This document shows positions 28,049-36,680 of a stretch of 64,000 nucleotides of DNA, one piece after another. The notes below the pieces were generated by a model. The model was given only the letters and a program-made list of their open reading frames with translations, ran no database searches and was not told the origin of the DNA. How positions within the stretch are numbered: the stretch's first letter is position 1; each line of letters begins with the position of its first letter. The DNA comes from Methylobacterium sp. 77. GTDB lineage: Bacteria > Pseudomonadota > Alphaproteobacteria > Rhizobiales > Beijerinckiaceae. A program made the position numbers and the translations under genes. The DNA lies in assembly GCF_000372825.1 (NCBI RefSeq), contig NZ_KB910516.1, forward strand, positions 4,158,011-4,222,010, given 5' to 3'.

Positions 28049-29011
28049 ATGATTATCGCGCTGTTCGCGCTCGCTGCCGTCATGATCGTCGGCGGCATCG
28101 CCTCCGTTGTCCAGGGCTTCCCCTATGTCAGGCTGGAGAGCGGATGGACGATGACCATCGCGGGCGCCGCCACGGCCTCGTCCGGCGCCATCCTTCTCGG
28201 CCTCGCGGTGGTGGCCACCTATCTGAAGCGCCTGGAGCGGGTGTTGTCCGAGCAGGGCCGTGGGATCGGTATGGATGCCGATAGCATGCTGTTCGAGGCG
28301 CCCGGGCGGATCGAGCCGACCGGGCTGCCGGCGACAAGCGTCGAGGAGGAGCCGACCGCGCCGGGCCGACAGCGTCCGAGCGCTCTCGGGCTGACCGAGC
28401 CGAGGATCGCCTCGCCGCCGCATTTCACCGGGGATGCATCGCCTATCCAGCCGCTGGGCAGCGACCCGGCGTCGCCGCTCCTGCCGGACCTCCTGCCCGA
28501 GCCGCCTCCGCCCGCCGAGGAACCTCCCCGACCTCAGATCCGTGATTCCGAGCCGGAGCCCGCTCCACCGCGCCGGATCAAGCCGAACAAGCCGCCGCGA
28601 GCGGTCAAGCCGACGTCGATGGTCGATACGGTCATCCCGGCGCCGGAGCCCGTTGTCGCGCTCTCGGACGTGCCATCAGCAGCTCCGTCAGTATCTCCGT
28701 CCCGCCCCCGCGAGATCGATCCGGAGGAGCCGCTGGCCCTGCGGCCTTCGCTGACCGACGAGCCCGATACCACGCCTAGCTCGGCCGAGCAGGTCCCGTC
28801 CGTCGAGTCCCACGCTTCTGCAGCCCCGGCAAAAGGCGGTCTCCAGGTCGTGGGAACCTACGCCTCCGGCGGAAACACTTACGTGATGTATTCCAACGGC
28901 TCCATCGAGGCGGATACGCCGCGCGGCCAGTTCACCTTCGATTCCCTCGACGAGCTCAAGGCCTTCGTCGAGGCAGGCGGCGAGGATGGCGGCGCCCGCG
29001 GGGCTGCCTGA
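28049..29011 (+). CDS. Membrane-anchored proline-rich hypothetical protein
   Basis: The protein has 320 residues from the ATG at 28049. Two N-terminal hydrophobic segments (about 2-20, LFALAAVMIVGGIASVV; about 31-53, TIAGAATASSGAILLGLAVV) are followed by a ~200-residue Pro/Glu/Ser-rich region that is probably disordered. A short folded C-terminus (about 265-312) contains GTYASGGNTYVMYSNGSIEA and FDSLDELKAFVEAG. The C-terminal pattern is common in Rhizobiales proteins of unknown function. It may be a cytoplasmic tether at the inner membrane. In-frame codons upstream of 28049 lack such features. Confidence 0.7.
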   Translation: MIIALFALAAVMIVGGIASVVQGFPYVRLESGWTMTIAGAATASSGAILLGLAVVATYLKRLERVLSEQGRGIGMDADSMLFEAPGRIEPTGLPATSVEEEPTAPGRQRPSALGLTEPRIASPPHFTGDASPIQPLGSDPASPLLPDLLPEPPPPAEEPPRPQIRDSEPEPAPPRRIKPNKPPRAVKPTSMVDTVIPAPEPVVALSDVPSAAPSVSPSRPREIDPEEPLALRPSLTDEPDTTPSSAEQVPSVESHASAAPAKGGLQVVGTYASGGNTYVMYSNGSIEADTPRGQFTFDSLDELKAFVEAGGEDGGARGAA

Positions 29012-29026
29012 ACCAGGGCGAAGCTC

Positions 29027-30826
29027 TCAGGCCAGCGGGTTGAGCCCTTCGGTCCGGGCGGGAAGCGGCGCCGTCATCGTCAGGCGAAACCCTTCGGGCG
29101 GGTAGCTCGCCGCGATATCGGCCCGAACCTGCGCCGTGAGTACCCGCTGTAGCAGGCGTGAGCCGAAACCCTGGCGGGTCGGCGGCCGCACCGGCGGACC
29201 ATCGGATTCCGACCAGTCGAGGTGCAGCGTTTTCCCGTTCGCATCCTCAGTGATGCTCCAGGCGATCGCGACCCGGCCTTCTTGCGTCGAGAGGGCGCCA
29301 TGCTTCGCGGCATTGGTCGTCAGCTCGTGGATCGCCATGCCGATGGGGACCGCGATCTCGGAGGCGAGGTCCACCGGTGGCCCATCGAGGGTGATCCTTC
29401 TCGCGACGGGCGGCCCGTCAGACGTGCCATCGCCATAGGGCTTGAGCTCGTTCTCGAGGAGGTTGCGCAGGGAAGCCGTCTGCCAGGTATCCTCGGTGAG
29501 CACCGAATGGGTATGGGCGAGCGACATGATCCGCCCGACGAAGGCCTCGTAGAAGCTCTCGATGCTGGAGGCCGTGCGGGCCGTGGAGCCGACGATGGCC
29601 TGAACCGTCGCGAGTGTATTTTTCACCCGGTGGTGAAGCTCCCGGATCAGGAGGGCCTGTCGCTCCTCGGCGATTCTGCGTTCCGTCACATCGGCGACGA
29701 CGCCGATGAGCCGCCGGGGCAGGCGATGGGGCGCGTCACTCTCGAAGCGGCCGGCCATCTCGATGATGCGCCACGCGCCATCCTGCGCACGGCGGATGCG
29801 GCCGCTGGCCTGAAGCGTCGTATCCTCACGCAAGGCCGTCGAGATCGCCGAGCGAAACGCGGCGCGGTCGTCGGGATGAACGACGGTGCTGAGGAACTCG
29901 CGCTTGCCGAGCGCGCCTTCCTCGGCACCACGGCCGAAGATCGCGAACATGCGTTCGTTTTCCCAGACCGCCTGATCGTCGAGCATGTGCCATTCGAAGA
30001 TGCCGAGTTCGGCAAGCGATGTCGCGATGCGCAGGCGCTCCTCGCTCTCACGCAGGGCATCGCGCGCTTCCACCCGTTTCGTCACGTCCTGCAGCACGCC
30101 GACCACGATGGCGGGTCCTGCACCTGCGGTACCGATCGCCTGCCCTCTGACGCTGATCCTGATCTCGATGCCGTCACTGGCGCGGCGCAGGCGAGCTTCG
30201 ATGGCGAAGGGAGCATCGTCGAGAATCGCGGCGCGGATCGCCGTCTTCACCCTGTCCGCCTCGGAGCCGTCCATCAGGTCCTGGACTCGCGCCCAGGTCA
30301 GTGACGCGCCGGGGGGAAAACCGAGGATATGGGCGGACCGCCGCGACAGCCTGAGAAATCCATCCGCGAGATCGAGGCGCCATTCCCCGAGCCCTGCAGC
30401 GGTGAGAGCGGCGCGGTTTTCCTCCGACCGGACCATATCGTCGGCATCGACGCGCTCCACCACGAGCGTGCGGAATGCATCGGATGCCGATGCCGCCGAT
30501 GTCCTGACGCGGACGTCGAGCGGGCTGCCGTTCACGGTGATCCAGCGACGGATGCCGTCGGAAAGCGCGGCGGGATCATCCCCGAGAACCGTCACGGATT
30601 GGCCTGTCAGGCTCCCCGGAGAGTGCCCGAGGAGAGCGCTGAGGAAGGGGTTGGCATCGAGGATGCGTCCGGTGTCCATGTCGAGGATGAGGAGACCGAT
30701 CCCAGCCTCGTCGAAACCGCGACGATAGTGGTCGGTCGAGGGGCGTGAATTCCCGATCCCTGGCGATCCTCGATCAGATCCGCTGCCCACTCCGCAACCT
30801 CGCTCGGCGGTGCCCCGGCTTCGCAT
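29027..30826 (-). CDS. PAS-domain HWE-family sensor histidine kinase
   Basis: The protein has 599 residues and no membrane segment. It carries three PAS-like domains: about 32-140 (GLLILDMDTGRILDANPFLS), about 145-265, and about 268-390 (LAELGIFEWHMLDD). A HWE/HisKA_2-type kinase domain follows, with RELHHRVKNTLATVQAI (His398/399), the Asn box IHELTTNAAKHGAL, and LDWSESDGP (the W-x-E feature), followed by GFGSRLL. Such cytoplasmic kinases sense light, redox state or small ligands and often feed general-stress response regulators in alphaproteobacteria. The cognate regulator is not adjacent. The true start may be slightly downstream of 30826, because the first ~30 residues look non-conserved. 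Confidence 0.85.
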   Translation of the reverse strand: MRSRGTAERGCGVGSGSDRGSPGIGNSRPSTDHYRRGFDEAGIGLLILDMDTGRILDANPFLSALLGHSPGSLTGQSVTVLGDDPAALSDGIRRWITVNGSPLDVRVRTSAASASDAFRTLVVERVDADDMVRSEENRAALTAAGLGEWRLDLADGFLRLSRRSAHILGFPPGASLTWARVQDLMDGSEADRVKTAIRAAILDDAPFAIEARLRRASDGIEIRISVRGQAIGTAGAGPAIVVGVLQDVTKRVEARDALRESEERLRIATSLAELGIFEWHMLDDQAVWENERMFAIFGRGAEEGALGKREFLSTVVHPDDRAAFRSAISTALREDTTLQASGRIRRAQDGAWRIIEMAGRFESDAPHRLPRRLIGVVADVTERRIAEERQALLIRELHHRVKNTLATVQAIVGSTARTASSIESFYEAFVGRIMSLAHTHSVLTEDTWQTASLRNLLENELKPYGDGTSDGPPVARRITLDGPPVDLASEIAVPIGMAIHELTTNAAKHGALSTQEGRVAIAWSITEDANGKTLHLDWSESDGPPVRPPTRQGFGSRLLQRVLTAQVRADIAASYPPEGFRLTMTAPLPARTEGLNPLA

Positions 30827-30991
30827 GAGGCGTCATCGCTGGCCCCGGTGGACCCGGACGGTCATTGCCTCGGCATCTGACGGTGCAAGGTCGCGCGGTG
30901 CAAGGCCTCCGCGACGAAAAAGCTGTGCCGGAGGCAAAACCAGCCGCCGATCGGCAAATTCTCGATCATGCCCGAGAACCGTGACGCGATG

Positions 30992-31729
30992 TCAGTCGGC
31001 CCGGCGAAACTCCAGGTAGGTCGGCCCTCGGCCCGCGGCGATCGCCTTGGCTTCGTAGCGCGTGCCCGGCCATTCCGCGAAGGGATGCGTCCAGTCGGTC
31101 GCCGCTTCGGCGGTCCAGGCGAGGGCCTCGCAACGGGCAGCCCGCACCAAGGTCCAGCCGGCATAATCGTCGATGTCGCTGGCAAACCGAAACACGCCGC
31201 CGGGCTTCAGGACCCGCGCGATCTCGAGCAGCGTCTCGTCCGAAACGAACCGCCGCTTGCGCTGGCGGCGTTTCGGCCAGGGATCGGGATAGAGAAGGTA
31301 GACACGGGCAAGGCTCGCATCGGGAATCGCGGCGAGAAGCTTCGTCGCATCCTCGTCCCAGATCCGCACGTTGCTGAGGTCGCCGTCGTCCACGGCCCGC
31401 AACAGCTTGACGACCCCGTTGACGAAAGGCTCAGCGCCGATGATGCCGACCTGCGGGTTTCGCGTGGCCTGCGCCGCGAGATGCTCTCCACCGCCGAACC
31501 CGATCTCGAGCCAGACTTCCTCCACCGCATTCGGAAACAGCGCGGGCGGATCGAGCCGCTCGCCCTGTTCCGGCAGCGCGACGCGCAAATGCGGCAGGAG
31601 ATCGGCCAGCCGATGCTCCTGCCCGGGCCGCAAACGCTTGCCTTTGCGCCGGCCGTAGAAGGCGCGGTCAGCGCCCTCGATCGCAACCTCACCCCGATCG
31701 GGCGAGAGTTCATCCCGCCCGTTCTCCAC
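30992..31729 (-). CDS. trmB: tRNA (guanine-N7-)-methyltransferase TrmB
   Basis: The protein has 245 residues. It has a SAM-dependent Rossmann methyltransferase fold with the SAM loop EIGFGGGEHL, the acidic residue in IIGAEPFVNG, and the family signature LLYPDPWPKRRQRKRRFV. A C-terminal SDIDDYAGW and a catalytic-region GTRYEAKA block are present. It forms m7G46 in the variable loop of many tRNAs. It starts three bases after the metK stop, so it is co-transcribed with metK, which makes its cofactor. Confidence 0.95.
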   Translation of the reverse strand: MENGRDELSPDRGEVAIEGADRAFYGRRKGKRLRPGQEHRLADLLPHLRVALPEQGERLDPPALFPNAVEEVWLEIGFGGGEHLAAQATRNPQVGIIGAEPFVNGVVKLLRAVDDGDLSNVRIWDEDATKLLAAIPDASLARVYLLYPDPWPKRRQRKRRFVSDETLLEIARVLKPGGVFRFASDIDDYAGWTLVRAARCEALAWTAEAATDWTHPFAEWPGTRYEAKAIAAGRGPTYLEFRRAD

Positions 31730-31732
31730 GGG

Positions 31733-32911
31733 TCAGGACAGAGCCGACTTGAGCTTGTCGGCGAGGTCGGTGCGTTCCCACGAGAAGCCGCCGTCATCCT
31801 CGGGCTTGCGACCGAAATGGCCATAGGCGGAGGTGCGGGCGTAGATCGGCTTGTTGAGGCCGAGCGCCAGGCGGATGCCGCGGGGGGAGAGGTCGAGGGC
31901 ATCCATCAGCACGGTTTCGAGCTTGGCCTCGTCCACGTTCCCGGTGCCATGCAGGTCGACATAGATCGAGAGCGGCTTGGCGACGCCGATGGCGTAGGCG
32001 AGCTGGATCGTCGCCCGAGTCGCGAGGCCGGCGGCTACGACGTTCTTGGCGAGGTAGCGGGCAGCGTAGGCGGCAGAGCGGTCGACCTTGGTCGGATCCT
32101 TGCCCGAGAACGCGCCACCGCCATGCGGGGCCGCCCCACCATAGGTGTCGACGATGATCTTGCGTCCGGTCAGGCCGGCATCCCCGTCCGGCCCGCCGAT
32201 GACGAACTTGCCAGTGGGATTGACGTGCCAGACCGTCTCCTCGCCGACCCAGCCTTGGGGCAGGGCCGCCAGGATGTAGGGCTCGACGATGGCGCGCACG
32301 TCCGCCGAGTCGAGGGATTCGTCGATGTGCTGGGTGGAGAGCACGATCTGCGTCACGCCGACCGGCCGGCCGTTCTCGTAGCGCACCGTGACCTGGCTCT
32401 TGGCGTCGGGGCCGAGTTTGGCCGCGTCACCCTGCTTCGCCTTGCGGGCATCCGCGAGGTCCTTGAGGATCTTGTGGGCGTAGTAGATCGGCGCCGGCAT
32501 CAACTCGGGCGTCTCGTCCGAGGCGTAACCGAACATGATGCCCTGGTCGCCGGCACCCTCGTCCTTGTTGCCCGCCGAATCGACGCCCTGAGCGATGTCG
32601 GCCGACTGGGCATGGAGATGGATGGCGATGTCGTTGTTCTTCCAGTGGAAGCCCGACTGCTCGTAGCCGATATCCTTCACCGCTTCGCGGGTGAGTTCGG
32701 TCAGGTGCTCGAACGTGACGGAATCCGGTCCGCGTACCTCGCCCGCTATGACGATCCGGTTGGTGGTAGCCAGCGTCTCGACCCCGAGGCGCGCTTCCGG
32801 CATCGCTGCGATGTAGGCATCGACGATGGTGTCCGAGATCCTGTCGCAGACCTTGTCCGGATGGCCTTCGGAGACCGACTCGCTGGTGAACAGGTAGTTG
32901 GAACGCGGCAT
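31733..32911 (-). CDS. metK: S-adenosylmethionine synthetase MetK
   Basis: The protein has 392 residues from the ATG at 32909-32911 ([20 protein letters not shown]). GGGGG about eight bases upstream supports this start over an in-frame GTG three codons earlier. Signature motifs are [25 protein letters not shown] and [19 protein letters not shown], which bind ATP, methionine and metal ions. The enzyme makes the universal methyl donor. It lies in the conserved order XRE regulator, metK, trmB. A GC-rich leader with stable hairpins precedes it (32912-33000). Confidence 0.97.
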   Translation of the reverse strand: MPRSNYLFTSESVSEGHPDKVCDRISDTIVDAYIAAMPEARLGVETLATTNRIVIAGEVRGPDSVTFEHLTELTREAVKDIGYEQSGFHWKNNDIAIHLHAQSADIAQGVDSAGNKDEGAGDQGIMFGYASDETPELMPAPIYYAHKILKDLADARKAKQGDAAKLGPDAKSQVTVRYENGRPVGVTQIVLSTQHIDESLDSADVRAIVEPYILAALPQGWVGEETVWHVNPTGKFVIGGPDGDAGLTGRKIIVDTYGGAAPHGGGAFSGKDPTKVDRSAAYAARYLAKNVVAAGLATRATIQLAYAIGVAKPLSIYVDLHGTGNVDEAKLETVLMDALDLSPRGIRLALGLNKPIYARTSAYGHFGRKPEDDGGFSWERTDLADKLKSALS

Positions 32912-33000
32912 CTGAGGCACCCCCGGTTTCGGGTTCGCCTCGACAGCGTTCGACCCGGTTTTCGGAACGGGGTGGTTTTCGCACCCCCATCCGCAACGGT
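32912..33000 (-). promoter_or_regulatory. Structured 5' leader of metK, possible cis-regulatory RNA
   Basis: On the minus strand the leader folds into a perfect 6-bp hairpin (GGGGTG, loop CGAAAAC, CACCCC; plus-strand positions 32969-32987). Nearer the start codon, CGGGT can pair with ACCCG, and ACCCG overlaps a second small stem CCCG/CGGG that would include the Shine-Dalgarno G-run. Two overlapping pairings near the ribosome-binding site are what a regulatory leader would show. I do not recognise a known SAM riboswitch class. High GC alone also makes hairpins likely. Confidence 0.3.
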
Positions 33001-33051
33001 CAAGATGACAAACCGAACGTATCCGCTAAAAAGAACGAAACATACGATACG

Positions 33052-33474
33052 TCAACCGTTCAGTGTTTCATCCAGAGCGTGGACTGCGGCTGCGAATTCT
33101 CGGCGGTTCGCCTCCGAAAAATTCTCCTTTACGTGCTTGGCAACGACCTCGACGAGGCCGGTCCAAGAGCCCTGGGATTCCGCCTGTGGCACGAAGGCCT
33201 GCTGAGGCGGCTCGCCCAGTCCCTGGAGCGGGACGTCGTCGCTCCGATCCATGCCGGCGAAGAAATAGTCGATCGGCATTCCGGTCATCCGGCTCAGGAT
33301 CTCGAGATGGATCGCACTGATGCGGTTGATGCCCTTCTCGTACTTTTGAAGTTGTGCGGCGGACATGCCGAAGCTCTGTGCGACGCGCTTCTGAGTTAGA
33401 GAGGATCTCTTCCTCTGCTCGGCAATGCGTATGCCGACATGGACATCGCGTGCATCGGTCTTCTGCCCAGCCAT
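33052..33474 (-). CDS. XRE-family helix-turn-helix regulator
   Basis: The protein has 140 residues. An N-terminal Cro/CI-type helix-turn-helix spans about 14-70 (RIAEQRKRSSLTQKRVAQSF, MSAAQLQKYEKGINRISAIH). The C-terminal ~60 residues are helical and acidic. Regulators of this type commonly precede metK in Rhizobiales and are thought to act in acid or stress responses or in metK control; that role is inferred from position. About 140 bp separate it from metK. Confidence 0.88.
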   Translation of the reverse strand: MAGQKTDARDVHVGIRIAEQRKRSSLTQKRVAQSFGMSAAQLQKYEKGINRISAIHLEILSRMTGMPIDYFFAGMDRSDDVPLQGLGEPPQQAFVPQAESQGSWTGLVEVVAKHVKENFSEANRREFAAAVHALDETLNG

Positions 33475-33665
33475 GTGCGATCCCGTGCAGTATGATGACG
33501 CTTGCCGCGAACCATGCCGCCCGGCACGTCGTCGGCGCCCACGTCTATCGTGGCCGATGGTTCTTCCACGTTCGCCCGCTCAACCCAACCCGAAAAGACC
33601 GTGCGCCCGTCCATTTCTGCACGAAGCCCGGCCCGGGTGGTGAACAATGCGTAAAGGCGTAATGG

Positions 33666-33995
33666 TGGCGTCCCCGGCAGGTCTCGAACCTGCGACCCCA
33701 GGTTTCATCCCACTTCGGCTTCCGCCGCCGCTCCGTTCCGGAGCGTTCGTGGTCTGGACTATCCCTTCGCCATGGATCCGTCCGGAATGACCCGTCGGGA
33801 TCGTTAGGCGCCGCCCGTCTAGTCTCTACACCTTCCCCGGATGGCGCCGGGGCTTGGCTCGGGATCGGCTGGACCTGCATGTGCGCAGGCCTTGAGCGTT
33901 CCCCGAATTTGAGCGGATCCGCCGCGCGGTTTCCCATCGCGGCGCCCAATTGAAGTTTAGGAAACCTGTGCTCTGTCCAGCTGAGCTACGGAGAC
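33666..33995 (-). tRNA. tRNA-Arg (anticodon CCU) split by a group I intron
   Basis: The two exons are 33959-33995 (5' exon, 37 nt) and 33666-33705 (3' exon, 40 nt, with encoded CCA). Joined, they make a 77-nt tRNA. The acceptor stem is GTCTCCG/CGGGGAC, the D stem GCTC/GAGC, the anticodon arm CAGGT TTCCTAA ACCTG (anticodon CCT at 33961-33959), the variable loop GGGTC, and the T arm GCAGG TTCGAGA CCTGC. The intron sits after the third anticodon base. The decoded codon is AGG, rare in high-GC genomes. Group I introns in tRNA-Arg(CCU) are documented in alphaproteobacteria such as Agrobacterium. Confidence 0.95.
33706..33958 (-). ncRNA. Group I self-splicing intron in tRNA-Arg(CCU)
   Basis: The intron is 253 nt and lacks a homing-endonuclease gene. 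The 5' splice site follows a U; the exon end GUUUCCU pairs with the internal guide GGGAAAC (minus strand, about 25 nt into the intron), giving a perfect P1 with the required U-G wobble. The intron ends in G (33706), as expected. Core elements are visible: GTAGAGACTAGACGGG (5' side of P7) and GGGATAGTCCAGACC (3' side of P7, a hallmark of bacterial IC3-type tRNA introns). Splicing is predicted to need only guanosine and magnesium. Confidence 0.92.
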
Positions 33996-34087
33996 TCACC
34001 GAGGGTTCCCTAGCACCATCGAGCGGACAGGCCAACCGGTGCGAGCCCACGCCCTTCCCGCCAAATTCTTCGGACCGAACGGCACGC

Positions 34088-35275
34088 TCAGGCAACTTTA
34101 CGCCGTAGCCACCGGCGCGCATTCTGCGCGCGGCTGTACCATTCCGGATGGCCGCGCAGCCAGATCCTGGCCGCTGAGGCTCCCTTGAGCGTGTGCTTGA
34201 CGAGGTGTCCGCGAAGGGTCGCCACCTCCGCGATCTCGCTCAGATCGCGGGTCTGGACACCGAAATCGGATTTGTACGGCATGACGCCGACGGTGAAGTC
34301 GAAATAGCCAAGTCCCTCGGCGCGCGCCCAGCGCAGGGCTTCGGCGACGATGTGCAGGCCGGGCGAGGTATTGCGCCAAGCGTCTCCCGCCATCGTCAGC
34401 AGGATCCCATGGAACGTGCCGCTATGGACCAGACCGTAAGCGGCGGCGATCCACTCTCCATCCACCGACAATCCGAACAGGCGGACAGGTCCGCCGTTCA
34501 GGCCGTGATGGGCTGCCTCGCGGTAGAACGCCTCCACATCGGGGCGGGAGAGAAGGTTGAACCGGCCGATCTCGGCAAAGCGCGAGCGGCGCTGCTCGAC
34601 GAGCGCATCGAAGATGGTGTCGATCTCATTCGCATTCCGGGCCTCGACGAAGGTCACGGTGCCTGCACGCTCCAGCCTGCGGCGCAGCTTGGCCATGTCC
34701 TTGAGGGTGCTGGGACGACAGAGGCGCGAGAGCAAGGTCTCCGCATCGCCGTCGATCGCGACGCCCGACGCTTGCATGTCCATCCGATGGCAGGCGGCCA
34801 GAGTGGCGATCGGGTTGGGTCGTCCGAGAACATCGTCGGGAATCCGGCTGATCTGGATCAGGTCGGCGCGGGGTAGGACATCGCGGATGGCAGCCCAGGC
34901 CAGGGCCATGTCTTCCGCGTTCAGGTCGATGCCGGGCGCAAGGATCGGCGCCGCATAGTCGCAGACGCCGAGATCGAGCCAGGTGATCACCCGGTAGCCG
35001 CTGTGACGGATACGAGCCAGGGGCACGATCATGACCGGACGTCCCGAGCCGTCGACCACCTCGACGATCAGCGGCTCGGCCTTGGAGGCCGCGCTCAGTC
35101 GCTCGACGATCGGCGTCACCCAATCGAGCCGCTGATAGGCCGTCGCGGTTCCTTCGGATTCGAGCCTGGTCCAGAGGCGGCCGACCGTTGCCAGCGTCGT
35201 ATGGATCCGTGCGCCATACGTGCCGGGAGCGACGGTACGCGCCGCCGGAGAGGGGAGGTCTGACGTCACGCTCAT
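34088..35275 (-). CDS. GNAT-like acyltransferase, CelD/BcsL family
   Basis: The protein has 395 residues from the ATG at 35273-35275, preceded by AGGA about nine bases upstream. It resembles the acetyltransferase family found in polysaccharide loci (CelD/BcsL, FemAB-like fold). Recognisable parts are KLRRRLERAGTVTFVEARNA, LVEQRRSRFAEIGR, and the acyl-CoA fold region HSGTFHGILLTMAGDAWRNT, followed by YFDFTVGVMPYKSDFG near the C-terminus. Members are thought to acylate sugars or lipid-linked intermediates of cellulose or other exopolysaccharides. It is the last gene of a leftward run containing a flippase and a glycosyltransferase. Whether it serves the cellulose operon 20 kb away or the local polysaccharide is unknown. 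Confidence 0.78.
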   Translation of the reverse strand: MSVTSDLPSPAARTVAPGTYGARIHTTLATVGRLWTRLESEGTATAYQRLDWVTPIVERLSAASKAEPLIVEVVDGSGRPVMIVPLARIRHSGYRVITWLDLGVCDYAAPILAPGIDLNAEDMALAWAAIRDVLPRADLIQISRIPDDVLGRPNPIATLAACHRMDMQASGVAIDGDAETLLSRLCRPSTLKDMAKLRRRLERAGTVTFVEARNANEIDTIFDALVEQRRSRFAEIGRFNLLSRPDVEAFYREAAHHGLNGGPVRLFGLSVDGEWIAAAYGLVHSGTFHGILLTMAGDAWRNTSPGLHIVAEALRWARAEGLGYFDFTVGVMPYKSDFGVQTRDLSEIAEVATLRGHLVKHTLKGASAARIWLRGHPEWYSRAQNARRWLRRKVA

Positions 35276-35387
35276 GACTGCGATGTCCTGGCTTTGGCCG
35301 CGGCGCGAGAGACAATCGCGGGAGCCGGGGAGGGGGCGGAATCGGAGGGACCGGTGCCGTGAGAGGCAAGAAGGAAAGGACAATTAC

Positions 35388-36680
35388 TCATCGGCTGGCT
35401 CTCGCCTCGACATTGCAGCTTAGGTTGGCCGGCCTCGGAGTTCGGTGGGAGCGCCAGGGCTTCAGCATCCAGAGGCAGCCGACGAGGACGACGATTTCCG
35501 AGATCAGGACGCCGAAAAGCGACCAGGCCGGGGCGGCGATCAGGAGCAGGCCGATCACCGCAACGGCGCCGACCCCCACGCTCACACCGGCGAGGATGGA
35601 GAGCGGACGGAAATCCTGCATCGTTTCCATCAGTACGCGCATCGGCGCGTGGATGAGGGAGACCGTGACGATGGCCCATGCTGCCACCGCGATCAGCATC
35701 ATCGGAGCACCGACGAATTGTCCGGCGAAGAGCCGGTGCTCGATGAGTTCGAGCGTCGAGAGAATGATGGCGCCATAGGCGATGCAGCCGATGCCGAGGA
35801 GGCTGGAGCAGATCAGGGCGAAACGGCGGGCGAGATGGAAGTCGCCCCGGGCCAGATGTGCGGCCACCTCGGGCTGCACCATGTTGATCAGCGCCGATGC
35901 GGACAGGCGCAGGGGCGAGAACAGCACGAAGGTGGCGGCCATCGGAGCATAGGCCGCCGGGCCAGCGATGGCGGCGACCAGAAGGCCCTGGCCCTGGCCC
36001 TGGACATTGGCCGTGGTGACGTTGACCAGCGACCACGACAGCGTCGGGATCAGGGCGCCGTAGCGTCGGCGCACCGAACGGCCGAGGCTGAGCCGCACGG
36101 GTTCCCGCAGCAGCGCCATCGAGGCGATGATGCCGAGGCCGTTGGCGAAGGCGAGCGCGAACAATGTCTCGTCGAGGCTGAGCGCGCCCTGGACATAGAT
36201 CATTCCGGCGGTGAACGCGGTGCCGGACAGGGCGAAGACCACGTCTCCGAGACCCGAGATCGCCGGACGATGCTTGGCGAAGAGGGCGAGTCGCACGTAG
36301 CTGCGCAGGGACCAGAGGCCGACGAACAGGCTACCGGCCACGGCGTTGATGTCGGAGGTCGCCATCAGCGTCGCGCAGACCCCTGCCGCGATCGTTCCCG
36401 AGAGCAGGACGGCCACCGAGCCGAAGGTCACGTCGAACCCGCGCGCGGCGCGTCTGCCGGCACGCGCCGGAATGGTGATCGTGGCAGGTACGCCAGCCAG
36501 CGAGCGGATGTAGGTCAGCGCCAGTCCACCCACGAGGAAGAGGATGGCGAAGCGGCCGTAATCGTGCGGACTGAGGCTTCGCGCCAGAACGATGTTGATG
36601 CCGAAATGGAAGGCGCTTTGGGTAACCTCGCCCCCCAGCATGAGAACGAAGCGACGCGCGAGGCGGCTGAGACCGTTCAT
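35388..36680 (-). CDS. Polysaccharide flippase, Wzx-like
   Basis: The protein has 430 residues and is polytopic, with about 12-14 hydrophobic segments. It belongs to the polysaccharide transporter branch of the MOP superfamily. The N-terminus (FVLMLGGEVTQSAFHFGINI, followed by VLARSLSPHDYGRFAILFLV) has the typical Wzx/PST beginning. It should move lipid-linked repeat units across the inner membrane. Its start overlaps the stop of the upstream glycosyltransferase (36677-36680), so the two are translationally coupled. Confidence 0.82.
   Translation of the reverse strand: MNGLSRLARRFVLMLGGEVTQSAFHFGINIVLARSLSPHDYGRFAILFLVGGLALTYIRSLAGVPATITIPARAGRRAARGFDVTFGSVAVLLSGTIAAGVCATLMATSDINAVAGSLFVGLWSLRSYVRLALFAKHRPAISGLGDVVFALSGTAFTAGMIYVQGALSLDETLFALAFANGLGIIASMALLREPVRLSLGRSVRRRYGALIPTLSWSLVNVTTANVQGQGQGLLVAAIAGPAAYAPMAATFVLFSPLRLSASALINMVQPEVAAHLARGDFHLARRFALICSSLLGIGCIAYGAIILSTLELIEHRLFAGQFVGAPMMLIAVAAWAIVTVSLIHAPMRVLMETMQDFRPLSILAGVSVGVGAVAVIGLLLIAAPAWSLFGVLISEIVVLVGCLWMLKPWRSHRTPRPANLSCNVEARASR

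Noticed and set aside
32912..33051. Known SAM-II riboswitch before metK
   Set aside because: The characteristic SAM-II conserved bases are not visible; only generic GC-rich hairpins are present.
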